Assembly (NCBI RefSeq): GCF_024359525.1 | Contig: NZ_JAKZEU010000002.1 | Span: 1,034,393 to 1,098,392 of the forward strand | Length of the DNA: 64,000 nucleotides | Origin: Paracoccus albicereus | GTDB taxonomy: Bacteria > Pseudomonadota > Alphaproteobacteria > Rhodobacterales > Rhodobacteraceae | Direction: 5' to 3' | Part shown: piece by piece, positions 33,991 to 43,374 of the stretch | Layout: the number at the start of each line of letters is the position of its first letter | How positions within the stretch are numbered: position 1 is the stretch's first letter | The notes under the pieces: generated by a model | What the model was told of the DNA's origin: nothing | Database searches by the model: none | What the model saw: the letters and a program-made list of their open reading frames with translations, nothing else | Position numbers and translations under genes: made by a program

Positions 33991-35022
33991 TCAGTTCGAG
34001 GCGGTCATGTTTTCCGAGAACCACTGGCGCCATTCGCCTATGGTCTCGGCGCGGAATTCGTCGGGGATGACCAGCGTCTGTTCGGCCCATTCCTCGGGCG
34101 TAGTGAAGATGCCCGGCAGCGAGGCCAGTTCTTCAGGAAGCTCGACGTTCGACACGACGGGGCTTCCTTTCTTGATCTCGGCGATCTGCGCCTGAACCTC
34201 GGGATCGAGGGCCGCGTTCAGGAATTGATAGGCAAGGTCGATCTTGTCAGTCCCGGCGGTGATGCCCATCGTGTCGACACCCAGAACCGCGCCCTCGCTG
34301 GGCATCGCCAACTCGACGTCCAACCCCTGTGACTGGATGTGATATGCGTTCATCGACAGGATGACCTGAACAGGCGTTTCGCCGGTCGACAGAAGCTGCT
34401 GCGAGTTCGCGTCGTTCGTGTAAAGCGCGCGAATATTGGGACGCAGCGCCAAGAGCTTATCCGTCGCGTCGCGCCAGTCCTCGATCTTCACATCTTCCAG
34501 CATCGCGGCGACCGCGACGATGTGGGACGGGTCGAAATCGGGCAGCGCAATCATGCCGGCCAGTTCCGGCGACCAAAGATCGTTCCAGCTTTCGAACGTG
34601 ATCCCCTCGGGCAGCATGTCGGGCAGATAACCGATCGTATAGACGTAGGCCCACGCGCCGATATGCGAGGGGCTGATGCGCGCCTGTTCGACAAGGTTTT
34701 CGGCATTCGGGATCTTCGACATGTCCAGTTCCTCGAACAGGCCCTGGTTGCGATAGAGCCAGCCGACATGGGACGTCGTGAACGTCACGTCGCTTTCCGG
34801 ATTGTCCTTGGACAGGTTGGCCTGGTTCAGCCGATCGATGGTGCCGCCGGTGATGAACTCGACCTCGACGCCGGTTTCCTCCGTGAACTTCGCGGCGATG
34901 GTTTCGTCGATCAGATCGCGAAAGCTTCCACCCCAGCTGCTGACGACCAGGGTTTCAGCCTGTGCGGCAGTCGAAATCAGACCGATCGCGGCGGATGTCA
35001 GGAAAAGCTTCTTCATCATCAT
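33991..35022 (-). CDS. ABC transporter substrate-binding protein, PotD-like
   Basis: A 343-residue periplasmic binding protein. A signal peptide (MMMKKLFLTSAAIGLISTAAQA) precedes ETLVVSSWGGSFRDLIDETI, typical of polyamine/Fe/opine binding families. Three tandem ATGs are preceded by GGAG; I use the first. It heads the ABC transporter unit. The specific ligand is not readable from sequence. Confidence 0.9.
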   Translation of the reverse strand: MMMKKLFLTSAAIGLISTAAQAETLVVSSWGGSFRDLIDETIAAKFTEETGVEVEFITGGTIDRLNQANLSKDNPESDVTFTTSHVGWLYRNQGLFEELDMSKIPNAENLVEQARISPSHIGAWAYVYTIGYLPDMLPEGITFESWNDLWSPELAGMIALPDFDPSHIVAVAAMLEDVKIEDWRDATDKLLALRPNIRALYTNDANSQQLLSTGETPVQVILSMNAYHIQSQGLDVELAMPSEGAVLGVDTMGITAGTDKIDLAYQFLNAALDPEVQAQIAEIKKGSPVVSNVELPEELASLPGIFTTPEEWAEQTLVIPDEFRAETIGEWRQWFSENMTASN

Positions 35023-35254
35023 GGGCACTCCATCTGTTGTGACGCGACGCTGTTGGCCGCTTGGTTCGGACCTTGTTCGGCTGGCCCGGCTGAAGCCAAC
35101 CATGCGCGACAGGACCCACGGAAAGCTCACTGTAAATCCCTATTCACTGCGAAGGCTGGGCCAACCTTTAAGGCAAAGCACTGATTTTTTTGTATTTCTA
35201 ACACTGCCAGTCAGAGACGCTCAGGTAGTGCCTGAAGCACAGACAGCAGGCTGC

Positions 35255-36190
35255 CTAATACCCGCGCAGACGCGAAACCTGCTGCCCGACGGCTTCGCCA
35301 GACCGGATGGCGAGAATGTTGGCGGCGATCTGCGGCGCCGCACTTGCAGGCAGTGCGACGGAAGCGAGATGCGGCGTGATCAGCACACCGGGCAGTGTCC
35401 AGAGCGGATGCGCGGCGTCCAGCGGTTCGCCGTCGAAGACGTCGAGCGTGGCGCCCGAAAGATGACCGCTGCGAAGGGCGTCAACCAAAGCGTCCTGATC
35501 GACCACCTCTCCGCGAGAGACGTTGACGAAGGCTGCGCCGGGCTTCATCGCCGCAAATTCCTTGGTGGCGAGGCGATGCCGGGTCGCGGGCGTCAGGGGC
35601 AACATGCACACCGTGATGTCCGCACCGGAAAGAAGCCGCGTCAGCGCCTCATCACCATGATGAACCGTCACGCCTGGCAGATCCCTGGGACGCGTCGCCC
35701 AGCCATGCGTGTCATAGCCCAGGCGCGCGATTTCGGTCGCGGCCATCGCGCCCAGTTCGCCCAATCCAAGAACGGCGACCGTCACGTCGGACGCGGCTCG
35801 CGGATGACGATAGGCCCATTCGCACCGCGCCTGCGCCGCCTCGAAATGCGGAATGTCGCGCGCGTGGCGCAACACCGCAAACATGACATAACCCGCCATC
35901 ATTCGGCCCATCTGCGGGTCCGAGAGACGGGTGATAGGCACGTCTGGCAGATCGTCGCGTGCGACCAGGCGGTCCACCCCGGCACCCAGATTGATGACCA
36001 GTTCGAGATTGGGGAACCGGTCGAAGAAACCTTCGGGCGGCATCCAGACAAGCGCGTAGCGCACCGTCGCGGGATCGGTGACGGCCTCGGCCCTCTCGAT
36101 CCGGACATCATCGCCCAGAAGGGGCGCGAGGGCGTCACGCCACGGTTCGAACGGATCGGGGCCGCTGTAGAAGACCAGCGTGTCGGTCAT
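35255..36190 (-). CDS. D-2-hydroxyacid dehydrogenase (GhrA-like)
   Basis: A 311-residue NAD(P)-linked 2-hydroxyacid dehydrogenase of the glyoxylate/hydroxypyruvate reductase A type. The nucleotide motif is VLGLGELGAMAATEIARLGYD; the catalytic Arg, Glu and His lie in NVSRGEVVD, DVFDGEPLD and ITPHLAS. It overlaps the AroQ-like gene by 4 bases. The 35023-35254 gap after it holds an AT-rich stretch but no feature I can support. Confidence 0.9.
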   Translation of the reverse strand: MTDTLVFYSGPDPFEPWRDALAPLLGDDVRIERAEAVTDPATVRYALVWMPPEGFFDRFPNLELVINLGAGVDRLVARDDLPDVPITRLSDPQMGRMMAGYVMFAVLRHARDIPHFEAAQARCEWAYRHPRAASDVTVAVLGLGELGAMAATEIARLGYDTHGWATRPRDLPGVTVHHGDEALTRLLSGADITVCMLPLTPATRHRLATKEFAAMKPGAAFVNVSRGEVVDQDALVDALRSGHLSGATLDVFDGEPLDAAHPLWTLPGVLITPHLASVALPASAAPQIAANILAIRSGEAVGQQVSRLRGY

Positions 36191-36633
36191 TTCGACCGCT
36201 CTGCGATCAGCTCGGCCATGGCACCCAGACCCATGAGATAGCCGCGCACGCCAAGACCGGCGATCACGCCGGTCGCTGCCTTCGAGATGAAGGAATGGTG
36301 CCGGAACGTCTCGCGCTTCCAGATATTGCTCATGTGGCATTCGAGGATCGGTCCGTCGAAGGCCAGCAACGCGTCAAGGATCGGGATCGACGTGTAAGTC
36401 AGACCCGCCGCGTTGATGAGCAGTCCATCGCAGGATTGCCGCGCTTCCTGGATCCAGTCGATCAGCACGCCTTCGTGGTTCGACTGCCGGAAATCCAAGG
36501 ACAGTCCCAGTTCCGAGGCGCGCGCCATGCACGCAGCCTCGATCTGCGGGAAACTGTCGGTGCCATAGGTCCCCGACGCATCAAGGCCATAGAGGTTGGC
36601 GTTCGGACCGTTCAGAAACATCACCTGAGCCAT
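36187..36633 (-). CDS. type II 3-dehydroquinase-like protein, altered lid
   Basis: A 148-residue protein with the AroQ fold: NGPNANLYG near the start, QSNHEGVLIDWIQ, and ECHMSNIWKRETFRHHSF with the catalytic His. The lid loop, normally GTREPEVYG, reads GLDASGTYG, so the catalytic Tyr is kept and the Arg is lost. NPGAYTHTS becomes NAAGLTYTS. These changes and the catabolic setting suggest a related dehydratase or isomerase rather than shikimate synthesis. It lies 2 bases after the monooxygenase gene. Confidence 0.8.
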   Translation of the reverse strand: MAQVMFLNGPNANLYGLDASGTYGTDSFPQIEAACMARASELGLSLDFRQSNHEGVLIDWIQEARQSCDGLLINAAGLTYTSIPILDALLAFDGPILECHMSNIWKRETFRHHSFISKAATGVIAGLGVRGYLMGLGAMAELIAERSK

Positions 36634-36635
36634 GG

Positions 36636-37883
36636 TCAGCCTTTCTCGTAAGCGACGTAATTGCGCTGAACGCCGATATGGGTCGCGATGTATTTCGCGT
36701 CATACCAGCAGCCGTAGATGAAGGACGAAGCCCGGTTGGTCAGTTCGGGCAGACCAAGGAAGTAGATCCCCTGCTCGGCCGAGATGCCGCGTTTGTGGAA
36801 CGGGGTCCCGTCCTCGTGAAAGGCATTCACCTGAAGCCAGCTGAAATCGAAGCGGAAGCCGGTTGCCCAGATGATCGTCCCGATGTTCTCCGACGCAAGA
36901 TCAAGCTCTCGGACGGGATTGGCGATGCAATCAGGGTCAGGTTGCATCTCCCACGCTTCGGGCTCGGGCGGCAGGTCGATACCGTTACGCTCGACATAGG
37001 CGTCGGCTTCGCGCAGCACGTCCAGATAAGCCTCATCCCCGGCGGCGATGTTGGCCACCAGATCGTCGGCGATCTGCAGAACTCCGTCCTCGTAGGATTG
37101 GGTCATCCCAAGCACCGTCACACCGGCATTGCCCATGCGGCGGAAATCGACGGTCTTGCCGCCGTCGTACCCACTGACCGCGAAGGCGACGTGCTTCTTC
37201 TTCGCTTGAATGGTGATTTCGTCCCATTTGCCCAGCACGCCCAGCCACCAGACGTAATCGCGCTGACGATAGGACCGCGGAGGGCGGTAGTGCTCGCCGA
37301 TCGACAGGAAGACCTTGCGGCCCGCGCGCTGCAATTCTTCGGCGATCTGTGAACCCGAAGCGCCGCCCCCGACGACCAGCACCGCCCCGTCCGCAAGCTG
37401 GTCCGGGTTCTTGTAGTCCGAGGAATGGATCTGCGTGATGCCCGCATCCTGTGGAACGATGCGCGGAAACGAGGGAACCTGGAAAGGTCCGGTGGCCGCG
37501 ACGACACGAAGCGCCTCGATCTCACCCTGTGAGGTCGACACGATGAAGCCCGGCCTGCCCGGCGCGCGGCGAACCGACGTCACCTCGACCCCCGTGCGGA
37601 TCGGCGCGTCGATCAGGCTGGCGTAATCCTCGAAATAGCGGGCCATCCTCTCCTTCGGGGGAAATGTCTCGGGCGAGACGTCATCGAATTCCAGACCGGG
37701 AAAGCGGTCGTGCCAGGCTGGCCCGTTGGCGACCAGGGAATCCCACCGTTCGGACCGCCACCGTTCGGCGATGCGGTTGCGCTCCAGCACCAGATGCGGA
37801 ACGCCCATGTCCCGAAGATGCTCGCTCATGGCGATGCCGGCTTGCCCAGCTCCGACGACAACGGTGTCGATCTTTTCTGTCAT
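36636..37883 (-). CDS. flavin-containing monooxygenase
   Basis: A 415-residue FAD/NADPH monooxygenase of the N-hydroxylating/Baeyer-Villiger-like or YUCCA type. The FAD motif is VVGAGQAGIAMSE at the N-terminus; the NADPH motif is VVGGGASGSQIAEEL at about residue 180; an FMO-like fingerprint (ITQIHSSDYKNP) lies between. IIWATGFRFD is the usual C-terminal ATG motif. It is first of a three-gene unit with the AroQ-like and GhrA-like genes. Substrate is unknown. Confidence 0.88.
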   Translation of the reverse strand: MTEKIDTVVVGAGQAGIAMSEHLRDMGVPHLVLERNRIAERWRSERWDSLVANGPAWHDRFPGLEFDDVSPETFPPKERMARYFEDYASLIDAPIRTGVEVTSVRRAPGRPGFIVSTSQGEIEALRVVAATGPFQVPSFPRIVPQDAGITQIHSSDYKNPDQLADGAVLVVGGGASGSQIAEELQRAGRKVFLSIGEHYRPPRSYRQRDYVWWLGVLGKWDEITIQAKKKHVAFAVSGYDGGKTVDFRRMGNAGVTVLGMTQSYEDGVLQIADDLVANIAAGDEAYLDVLREADAYVERNGIDLPPEPEAWEMQPDPDCIANPVRELDLASENIGTIIWATGFRFDFSWLQVNAFHEDGTPFHKRGISAEQGIYFLGLPELTNRASSFIYGCWYDAKYIATHIGVQRNYVAYEKG

Positions 37884-38097
37884 GTTCGTGTCTTTGCTGT
37901 TGTGCGGCGTGAGGCCAGTGGTGCCTGTGCCGTCGTGTTCATGCTTCAAGACCTGCTTGGGCCGGCCTGCTTGTTAAAGAAGTAAGTTCCGAGCCAAGGA
38001 TCAGGCTGAGCCTCAGCCAAAGATCGGCGCCATTCCCAAGCTTGCCCCGCCCGCCCGCAAATGCGGGCGGAACGGCTCATTTCGGACAAAGCGAATG

Positions 38098-39381
38098 TCA
38101 GTTCATCAGTCCCGGCAGTGTCAGGGACAGTGCGGGAAACAAGGTCAGGATGATCAATGCGACAACGAGTGCCCAAAGAAAGGGCATGTTCGCGCGGGTC
38201 ACCTGCCAAACGTCATCCCGCCCGATCTTGGCCGCCACCAGCAGTGCGATAGCCACCGGCGGCGTCACTTGGCCGATCACGACGGTCATCACGATCAGGA
38301 CGCCGAAATGGATCAAATCCACATCCAGACCGATCAGCATCGGCAGAAGGACCGGCATGATCATGGGGATCAGCGGGTCCAGCACCATGCCCGCAATCAG
38401 GGCGAGCAGAAGAAGCGCGAAGATGCGTATCGTCACGTTATCGGTCGGAAACAAACCCTCGATCCCTGCGGACAGGGCCATCGGCACACCCGCCTGCGAC
38501 AACGCCCATCCCAGGGCGGTCGAGAAGCCGACGACCATCAGCACCTCGCCGGTCAGGATCGCGGAATCGACAAGTGCCTGCCTGAGTTTGGCCCATGTCA
38601 GCGTCCGATAGACGAGCGTGGACAAAGCGAGCGCATAAGCGACCGCGAAGGCTCCGGCCTCGGTCGCGGTGAAGATGCCGAAGATCAAGCCGCCCAGGAT
38701 CATTGCCGGCATCCCCAGCGGCAGGATGGCGTGGCGGCCCGTATGAAGGACTCGCGACCATTCGAAGCTGTTCATCGGCTGCCAGCCATTCCGCCGCGCC
38801 AGGATCGAGATCGTCACCATCATGACGCCTGCCATCAGCAGCCCGGGAACCACCCCCGCCAGAAACAGCGCGCCAAGCGAGGTCCCCGTCACCACCGAGT
38901 AGAGGATCATGGGCGAACTGGGTGGGATCAGCACCCCCACCCCCGACGAAGTCGCGGTCAGCGCCGCCGAGAAAGGCCCCGGATAACCGCTCGCCTTCAT
39001 CTTCGGGATCATCACCGACCCCGTTCCCGCAAGGTCGGCGACCGACGTGCCGATCATGCCCCCGAACATCAGGCTGGAGGCAACATTGACATGGGCCAGC
39101 CCTCCCCGCATCCATCCGACAAGCGCGGCACCGAATGCGAACAAGCGGTCAGCGATTCCGGTGGCATTCATCAAGCCACCGGCCAGGATGAACAGCGGCA
39201 GGGTGATCAGCAGATAATCCCCGACCCCGGCCAGAACCTGCTGTGGCAGGGATAGCGCCCATCCCCCGGACAAGGTCAGAAACATCAGCACCGCTGCGAC
39301 CAGAGAGATGACGATCGGCAGACCCAGCAGGACCAGCACGAACAGGACGCCGAGCATAGTGGCGGCTAGGCCCAGCATCAC
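38098..39381 (-). CDS. dctM: TRAP transporter large permease (DctM)
   Basis: A 427-residue DctM-type permease with about twelve hydrophobic helices and family patterns such as PLFILAGGLMNATGI, GMIGTSVADLAGTGSVMIPKM and PSSPMILYS. It uses the sodium or proton gradient to import organic acids delivered by the binding protein. It overlaps the small permease gene by 4 bases and ends the TRAP unit; 214 bases without a recognisable feature follow. Confidence 0.93.
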   Translation of the reverse strand: MMLGLAATMLGVLFVLVLLGLPIVISLVAAVLMFLTLSGGWALSLPQQVLAGVGDYLLITLPLFILAGGLMNATGIADRLFAFGAALVGWMRGGLAHVNVASSLMFGGMIGTSVADLAGTGSVMIPKMKASGYPGPFSAALTATSSGVGVLIPPSSPMILYSVVTGTSLGALFLAGVVPGLLMAGVMMVTISILARRNGWQPMNSFEWSRVLHTGRHAILPLGMPAMILGGLIFGIFTATEAGAFAVAYALALSTLVYRTLTWAKLRQALVDSAILTGEVLMVVGFSTALGWALSQAGVPMALSAGIEGLFPTDNVTIRIFALLLLALIAGMVLDPLIPMIMPVLLPMLIGLDVDLIHFGVLIVMTVVIGQVTPPVAIALLVAAKIGRDDVWQVTRANMPFLWALVVALIILTLFPALSLTLPGLMN

Positions 39382-39869
39382 AGATCCTCCGGGGCAATCA
39401 GGTCGATGACGAAGGCCAGCGAAAGACCGGCGGCGCAGCCTATGATGCCGCTGATCGGCACCGATTTCGGCATCCCGATCAGCGGTGAACGATCACCGCC
39501 GAAAAGTCCCAGATACTGCCAAGCGAACCAGGCCAAAGCAGCCATGGTCGCCAAACCGAAAAGGTTCTGCACGATGCGCAGCCTTCGCTGGATCGGTGCC
39601 GACAGTCGCGCTGTCCAGATGGCACAGGAGATGAGGCCGTTGCGCAGCCCGGAGATCGTGATCCCAAGTCCCCCCAGCCACATTAGCAGCGCGACGACGA
39701 CCTCTTCGGTCCATGGCAGGGGCCGGGCGAACAGATAGCGGCCGATCGAGTTCGCCAGGACCAGCGCCACCAGCGCCACCAGCAAGGCGACTGCGGCCGT
39801 TTCGACGAGAGCGAGCGCGTGTCGGCGGACCCTGCCCGAGGGTCGATCTGCGATGACGGCCTCAGTCAT
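39378..39869 (-). CDS. dctQ: TRAP transporter small permease (DctQ)
   Basis: A 163-residue DctQ protein with four helices and the family WTEEVVVALLMWLGGLG pattern. The start used (39869) overlaps the racemase-like gene by 8 bases; a longer start lacks family features. Confidence 0.9.
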   Translation of the reverse strand: MTEAVIADRPSGRVRRHALALVETAAVALLVALVALVLANSIGRYLFARPLPWTEEVVVALLMWLGGLGITISGLRNGLISCAIWTARLSAPIQRRLRIVQNLFGLATMAALAWFAWQYLGLFGGDRSPLIGMPKSVPISGIIGCAAGLSLAFVIDLIAPEDL

Positions 39870-40638
39870 CGGCCTCGTATCCCTTGAACAGGCTGCCGTA
39901 GCCCCGCTTGGCACCACGCGCGCCCGTCAGGTGAAGACAATGCCAGAACGACGCCTGAATGGCAGAGATGACGGGCTTGCCAAGACGCTGCTCCAGCGCC
40001 GCTATGGCACCGACCGAGCGGAAATTGGTGCAGGAGATGAAGATCGCCGAGGCGTCCGGGTGATCGACCGACAGGACATGATCGTAGACCTGTTCGATCG
40101 AGACTTCGGCAAGCGCGTGGTCTTCGGTGATGTCCAGGTGTCCGCTCTTGACGACCTCGTGGCCGTTCTCGGCCAGAAACCTGATCGCGCGATCATGGAT
40201 CGTATCCACATAGGGGGTTGCCAACGCGACCTTGCCGGCCCCGACCTGTGCAAGCGCCGCCAGCGTCGCGGTCGAGGCGGTCGTCACCTTCGGCCCCGGC
40301 ACCCAACCCTCGATCTTGACAATGAGGGCCTTGTCATAGGCCGTGCCGTGCAGGAACGAGGCGCTGGTGCCGCCGAAGCACAGCACATCGATGGGGGCGG
40401 CCGCGGCATGGCGGGCCGCCGTTTCCAGTTCAGGCGCCGCCATCATCTCCTCGATCCCCTCGACGGTGACCTTCGGCAACCTGATCCGCGCCGTATGGGT
40501 CGATACGCCGGGCGCGGACATGGCCCACATCTCTTCTTCCATCACCACGGACGAAGCGATGTAGATCAACCCGATCCGTGCCAGATCCCCCGACCCGTCG
40601 GGCATGAAGTCGGGATAGGCTTTGGTCATCTGATTCAC
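39862..40638 (-). CDS. Asp/Glu racemase / maleate isomerase-like protein
   Basis: A 258-residue protein of the aspartate/glutamate racemase superfamily, closest in pattern to maleate cis-trans isomerases and arylmalonate decarboxylases. The two active-site regions read CFGGTSASF and FISCTNFRSVGA; the second has the catalytic Cys, whereas in the first the Cys precedes the Gly pair. It lies between the TRAP binding-protein and permease genes, overlapping both, so its substrate is probably what the TRAP system imports: a dicarboxylate or substituted malonate. Confidence 0.82.
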   Translation of the reverse strand: MNQMTKAYPDFMPDGSGDLARIGLIYIASSVVMEEEMWAMSAPGVSTHTARIRLPKVTVEGIEEMMAAPELETAARHAAAAPIDVLCFGGTSASFLHGTAYDKALIVKIEGWVPGPKVTTASTATLAALAQVGAGKVALATPYVDTIHDRAIRFLAENGHEVVKSGHLDITEDHALAEVSIEQVYDHVLSVDHPDASAIFISCTNFRSVGAIAALEQRLGKPVISAIQASFWHCLHLTGARGAKRGYGSLFKGYEADD

Positions 40639-41612
40639 TGGATCATCCCTTCCACCCGCGTCATGAATTCGGGCGTCACGACGTCGGCGATGTGGGCGCG
40701 GATCGGTTCCGCGGCCTTCTGGAAGGCTGCGATATCGGGTTCGGTCACCGTCAGACCGGCAGCACGAAATTCCTCCACCAGGGCGGCGTCGCTGTCGTCC
40801 GAAAGCTGGCGCGTGGCTTCCACACCCGCTTCGGCAGCCGCGCGAACCTGGGCCTTCATGTCGTCGTCGAGCGCGTCATAAGCCGCGCCGTTCATGACCA
40901 GCGTGATGGGTGTGTAGATGTGATTGGTCAGCGAGATGTGGGACTGCGCCTCGTGGAGCGAGAATTCCTTGATCACCGAAAGCGGGTTTTCCTGTCCGTC
41001 GATGACACCCTGACGAAGGCCCATGTAAACCTCGCCCAGGGGAAGGTTGGTCGGCGCTGCGCCCAACGTCTGGAACGCCATCATCCGGGTAGGGCTGCTT
41101 GGCGTGCGCAGTTTCAGGCCCGCCAGATCGGCGGGCGTCATGATCGCGCGCTTCGAGTTGCTGATGACGCGAACGCCCAACTCGCCGAAGGCCAGCACTT
41201 CGAGATCGGCGTTCTCGCGCAGCGAGGCCGCCATCACGTCACCGAACTCGCCGTCCAATGCCGCGCGGGCTTGCTCCTTGCCGCTGAACAGGAAGGGCGT
41301 GTCGAACACCGAAAAATGACTGTCCAGCGCCGCGACGCCATCGGACCCCATCGGGATCACGTCCACCGCACCAACGCGCACCATTTCTGCCAGCGCGTTT
41401 TCATCGCCCAGCGAACCACCGTCGTTGAAGGTGGTCGTGACCTGATCTCCAGCGCTGGCTTGAAGCGCGTCACGGAAGGTCGACAGCATGACGTGGGTCG
41501 GGTCGCCGCTTGTCGTCTCGACCGCCAGCCGCAATTGCGTCTGCGCCGACGCACCCGAGGCCATGGCAAAAACGAAGGTGAGCGATGCTGCAGTTTTTAT
41601 GATCTTGTTCAT
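40635..41612 (-). CDS. dctP: TRAP transporter substrate-binding protein (DctP)
   Basis: A 325-residue DctP protein with a signal peptide (NKIIKTAASLTFVFAMASGA) and family patterns RTPSSPTRMMAFQTLGA and GLRQGVIDGQENPL. The conserved Arg in LKLRTPSS would bind a substrate carboxylate. AGGAGG precedes the ATG at 41612. It heads the TRAP unit. Confidence 0.92.
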   Translation of the reverse strand: MNKIIKTAASLTFVFAMASGASAQTQLRLAVETTSGDPTHVMLSTFRDALQASAGDQVTTTFNDGGSLGDENALAEMVRVGAVDVIPMGSDGVAALDSHFSVFDTPFLFSGKEQARAALDGEFGDVMAASLRENADLEVLAFGELGVRVISNSKRAIMTPADLAGLKLRTPSSPTRMMAFQTLGAAPTNLPLGEVYMGLRQGVIDGQENPLSVIKEFSLHEAQSHISLTNHIYTPITLVMNGAAYDALDDDMKAQVRAAAEAGVEATRQLSDDSDAALVEEFRAAGLTVTEPDIAAFQKAAEPIRAHIADVVTPEFMTRVEGMIQ

Positions 41613-41703
41613 GGAAACCTCCTGTTGGTTTCCGATATCATCCGCTAACAAAACCAGTTTCGACAATAGCTTGCCTGGCTCAATATCCCGGCAAAGACCT
41701 ATA

Positions 41704-41735
41704 ATTTCAGCCTTCTACGCAGGCAGATCTGAAAT
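41704..41735. promoter_or_regulatory. inverted repeat upstream of TRAP operon
   Basis: ATTTCAG (41704-41710) and CTGAAAT (41729-41735) are perfect inverted repeats 18 bases apart, in the AT-rich gap between the TRAP binding-protein gene and a LysR gene. It is a candidate LysR site; the binding is inference. Confidence 0.4.
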
Positions 41736-41829
41736 ATGGCTGTTATTGAAAGTCGTTGCCTATGCCCTGCATAAGATCGCCCTATTCACGGCGCCTTATT
41801 GACGAATCTAAGCAGAAGAAAGTCTGCGC

Positions 41830-42750
41830 CTAATATGCGCTATTTCCTGCCGTAAAAACCTTGTGCATGAATTCTCGAAAAGCCTGAACCGCAGGGCGCG
41901 GATCCGAGGTCGCCAAACGCAGAAGCATGATGCGAACCGGCAAGGGATCGCCGCTGATCGGGACCGTCACGCTTTCGCTGCCATCATAGGCGACCGCGCC
42001 AAGCGGCAGCGTGTTGTGCAGCGAAAAGCCCATGCCGTTGCCGACGAGACCCCTTACGAGCTCGGGCGATGAACTGCGGAACGCGATGGACGGCTGCAGA
42101 CCGCATGAAGAGAAAAGGCCAAGGAAGTAGTCTCGCGAGAATGGCAGATCCAACAGGATGAACGGGTCCGACGCCAACTCGGACAGACTGATCGTTTCCG
42201 AGCCGGCCAAGGGGTGATCGCGTGACAAAAGCGCCATGGGCGGCAGGGAAGCCAGCTCCTCGGCGCTCAGATGCTCTGGTCTTGCGAAATCGTAGCCAAG
42301 TGCAATCTCGATGCTGGAATTTTCCAGACCCGCCACCAGCTCTGCGTGGTCGCCTTCGATGAGGCGCACGGTGATATTCGGAAAGGCCTGCCTGAAGCTG
42401 GCGATGATCCGGGGCATGTAGCGCATCGCCAGCCTCGGAAAGCTGCCGACAACGATTTCACCGCTCAACGGATCGCCAAGGGACCGCGCCGTATCGGCGA
42501 GTTCGCTCGCCGCGCGCAGAAGGCCTCGCGCTTGATCGACCAGCACCCGTCCCGGCACCGAAAGGTTCATGCCACGCGCATGCTGACGGACGAAGATCTG
42601 CACGCCCAGATCACGCTCGGCCTGAGCCAAAGCCACCGAGACCGACGGTTGCGAGACGCCCAGCCTTCGCGCCGCATCGGTAACGCTGCCGGCATCGGCG
42701 ACTTCGACGATATATCGCAGCGTGCGAAGTGAGACTGGCAGATCTGTCAC
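41830..42750 (-). CDS. LysR family transcriptional regulator
   Basis: A 306-residue LysR regulator with its helix-turn-helix at residues about 8-65 (LRYIVEVADAGSVTDAARRL, then GVSQPSVSVALAQAE) and a full effector domain. It is upstream of and co-directional with the TRAP operon, separated by 217 bases that carry an inverted repeat. Its sequence is distinct from the LysR at 27499-28425. Confidence 0.9.
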   Translation of the reverse strand: MTDLPVSLRTLRYIVEVADAGSVTDAARRLGVSQPSVSVALAQAERDLGVQIFVRQHARGMNLSVPGRVLVDQARGLLRAASELADTARSLGDPLSGEIVVGSFPRLAMRYMPRIIASFRQAFPNITVRLIEGDHAELVAGLENSSIEIALGYDFARPEHLSAEELASLPPMALLSRDHPLAGSETISLSELASDPFILLDLPFSRDYFLGLFSSCGLQPSIAFRSSSPELVRGLVGNGMGFSLHNTLPLGAVAYDGSESVTVPISGDPLPVRIMLLRLATSDPRPAVQAFREFMHKVFTAGNSAY

Positions 42751-42813
42751 GCGCCATCCCCGTGATGCTGGTTAACGCTTTGGTCCACGGCGAAGCGCCT
42801 CGTTTACAACGGT

Positions 42814-43374
42814 CTAGGCAAGGATGGTCTCTGCCCCATCTGCCACCCTGTATATCACGCCTTGCCGCCTCTCGAGCCGAAGCATGGAGGCCTTGCCCAT
42901 TCCCATGCACAAGCCTCTCAAGATCACCGATGTCATCCCATGGGTGACGACCACGGCAGGTTCGCGAAGGTCATGCAGAAAGGATGTCACGCGCCCCACG
43001 ATGGCATGAAAGTCCTCTCCGCCCGGACTGTCGAAATTCCACTCGCCGCTCGCGAAACCGTCGCCCACCTGCCGCTGCACCTCTTGCCGCGACAAGCCTT
43101 CCCATGCGCCGAAATCAATCTCGCAGAGGCGCTCGTCCTGAAGGATAAGGGCGTCATTCCCCAGTGCGATCCGCGCGGTCTGCAATGCGCGCCCTTGCGG
43201 ACTCGAATACGTGATCTCGGGTTTTTCGCTGAGGGATTCCAACAAGGCTCTCTGCCTCAACGCTTGTGTCAGGCCCCTCTCGGTCAGCGGTGAATCCTTT
43301 CGGCCTTGAAACCGCCCCAGCTCGTTCCAGACCGTCTCGCCGTGACGAAGGACGTACAGATCTGCGATCTTCAC
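42814..43374 (-). CDS. histidine phosphatase family protein
   Basis: A 186-residue phosphoglycerate mutase-like phosphatase. The catalytic motif LRHGETVWN is at residues 9-17, with Arg in SSPQGRALQTA, Glu in CEIDFGAWEG and the second His in VVTHGMTS. It is close to the CobC/GpmB-type small phosphatases; substrate unknown. It stands alone. Confidence 0.9.
   Translation of the reverse strand: MKIADLYVLRHGETVWNELGRFQGRKDSPLTERGLTQALRQRALLESLSEKPEITYSSPQGRALQTARIALGNDALILQDERLCEIDFGAWEGLSRQEVQRQVGDGFASGEWNFDSPGGEDFHAIVGRVTSFLHDLREPAVVVTHGMTSVILRGLCMGMGKASMLRLERRQGVIYRVADGAETILA

Noticed and set aside
34778..36241. 487-codon open frame antisense to the ABC binding-protein and hydroxyacid dehydrogenase genes
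   Set aside because: It spans a promoter gap and two well-supported genes on the other strand and shows no recognisable domain.
38095..39255. 386-codon open frame antisense to the TRAP large permease
   Set aside because: Its His/Arg/Gln-rich sequence is the typical shadow of a membrane-protein gene.
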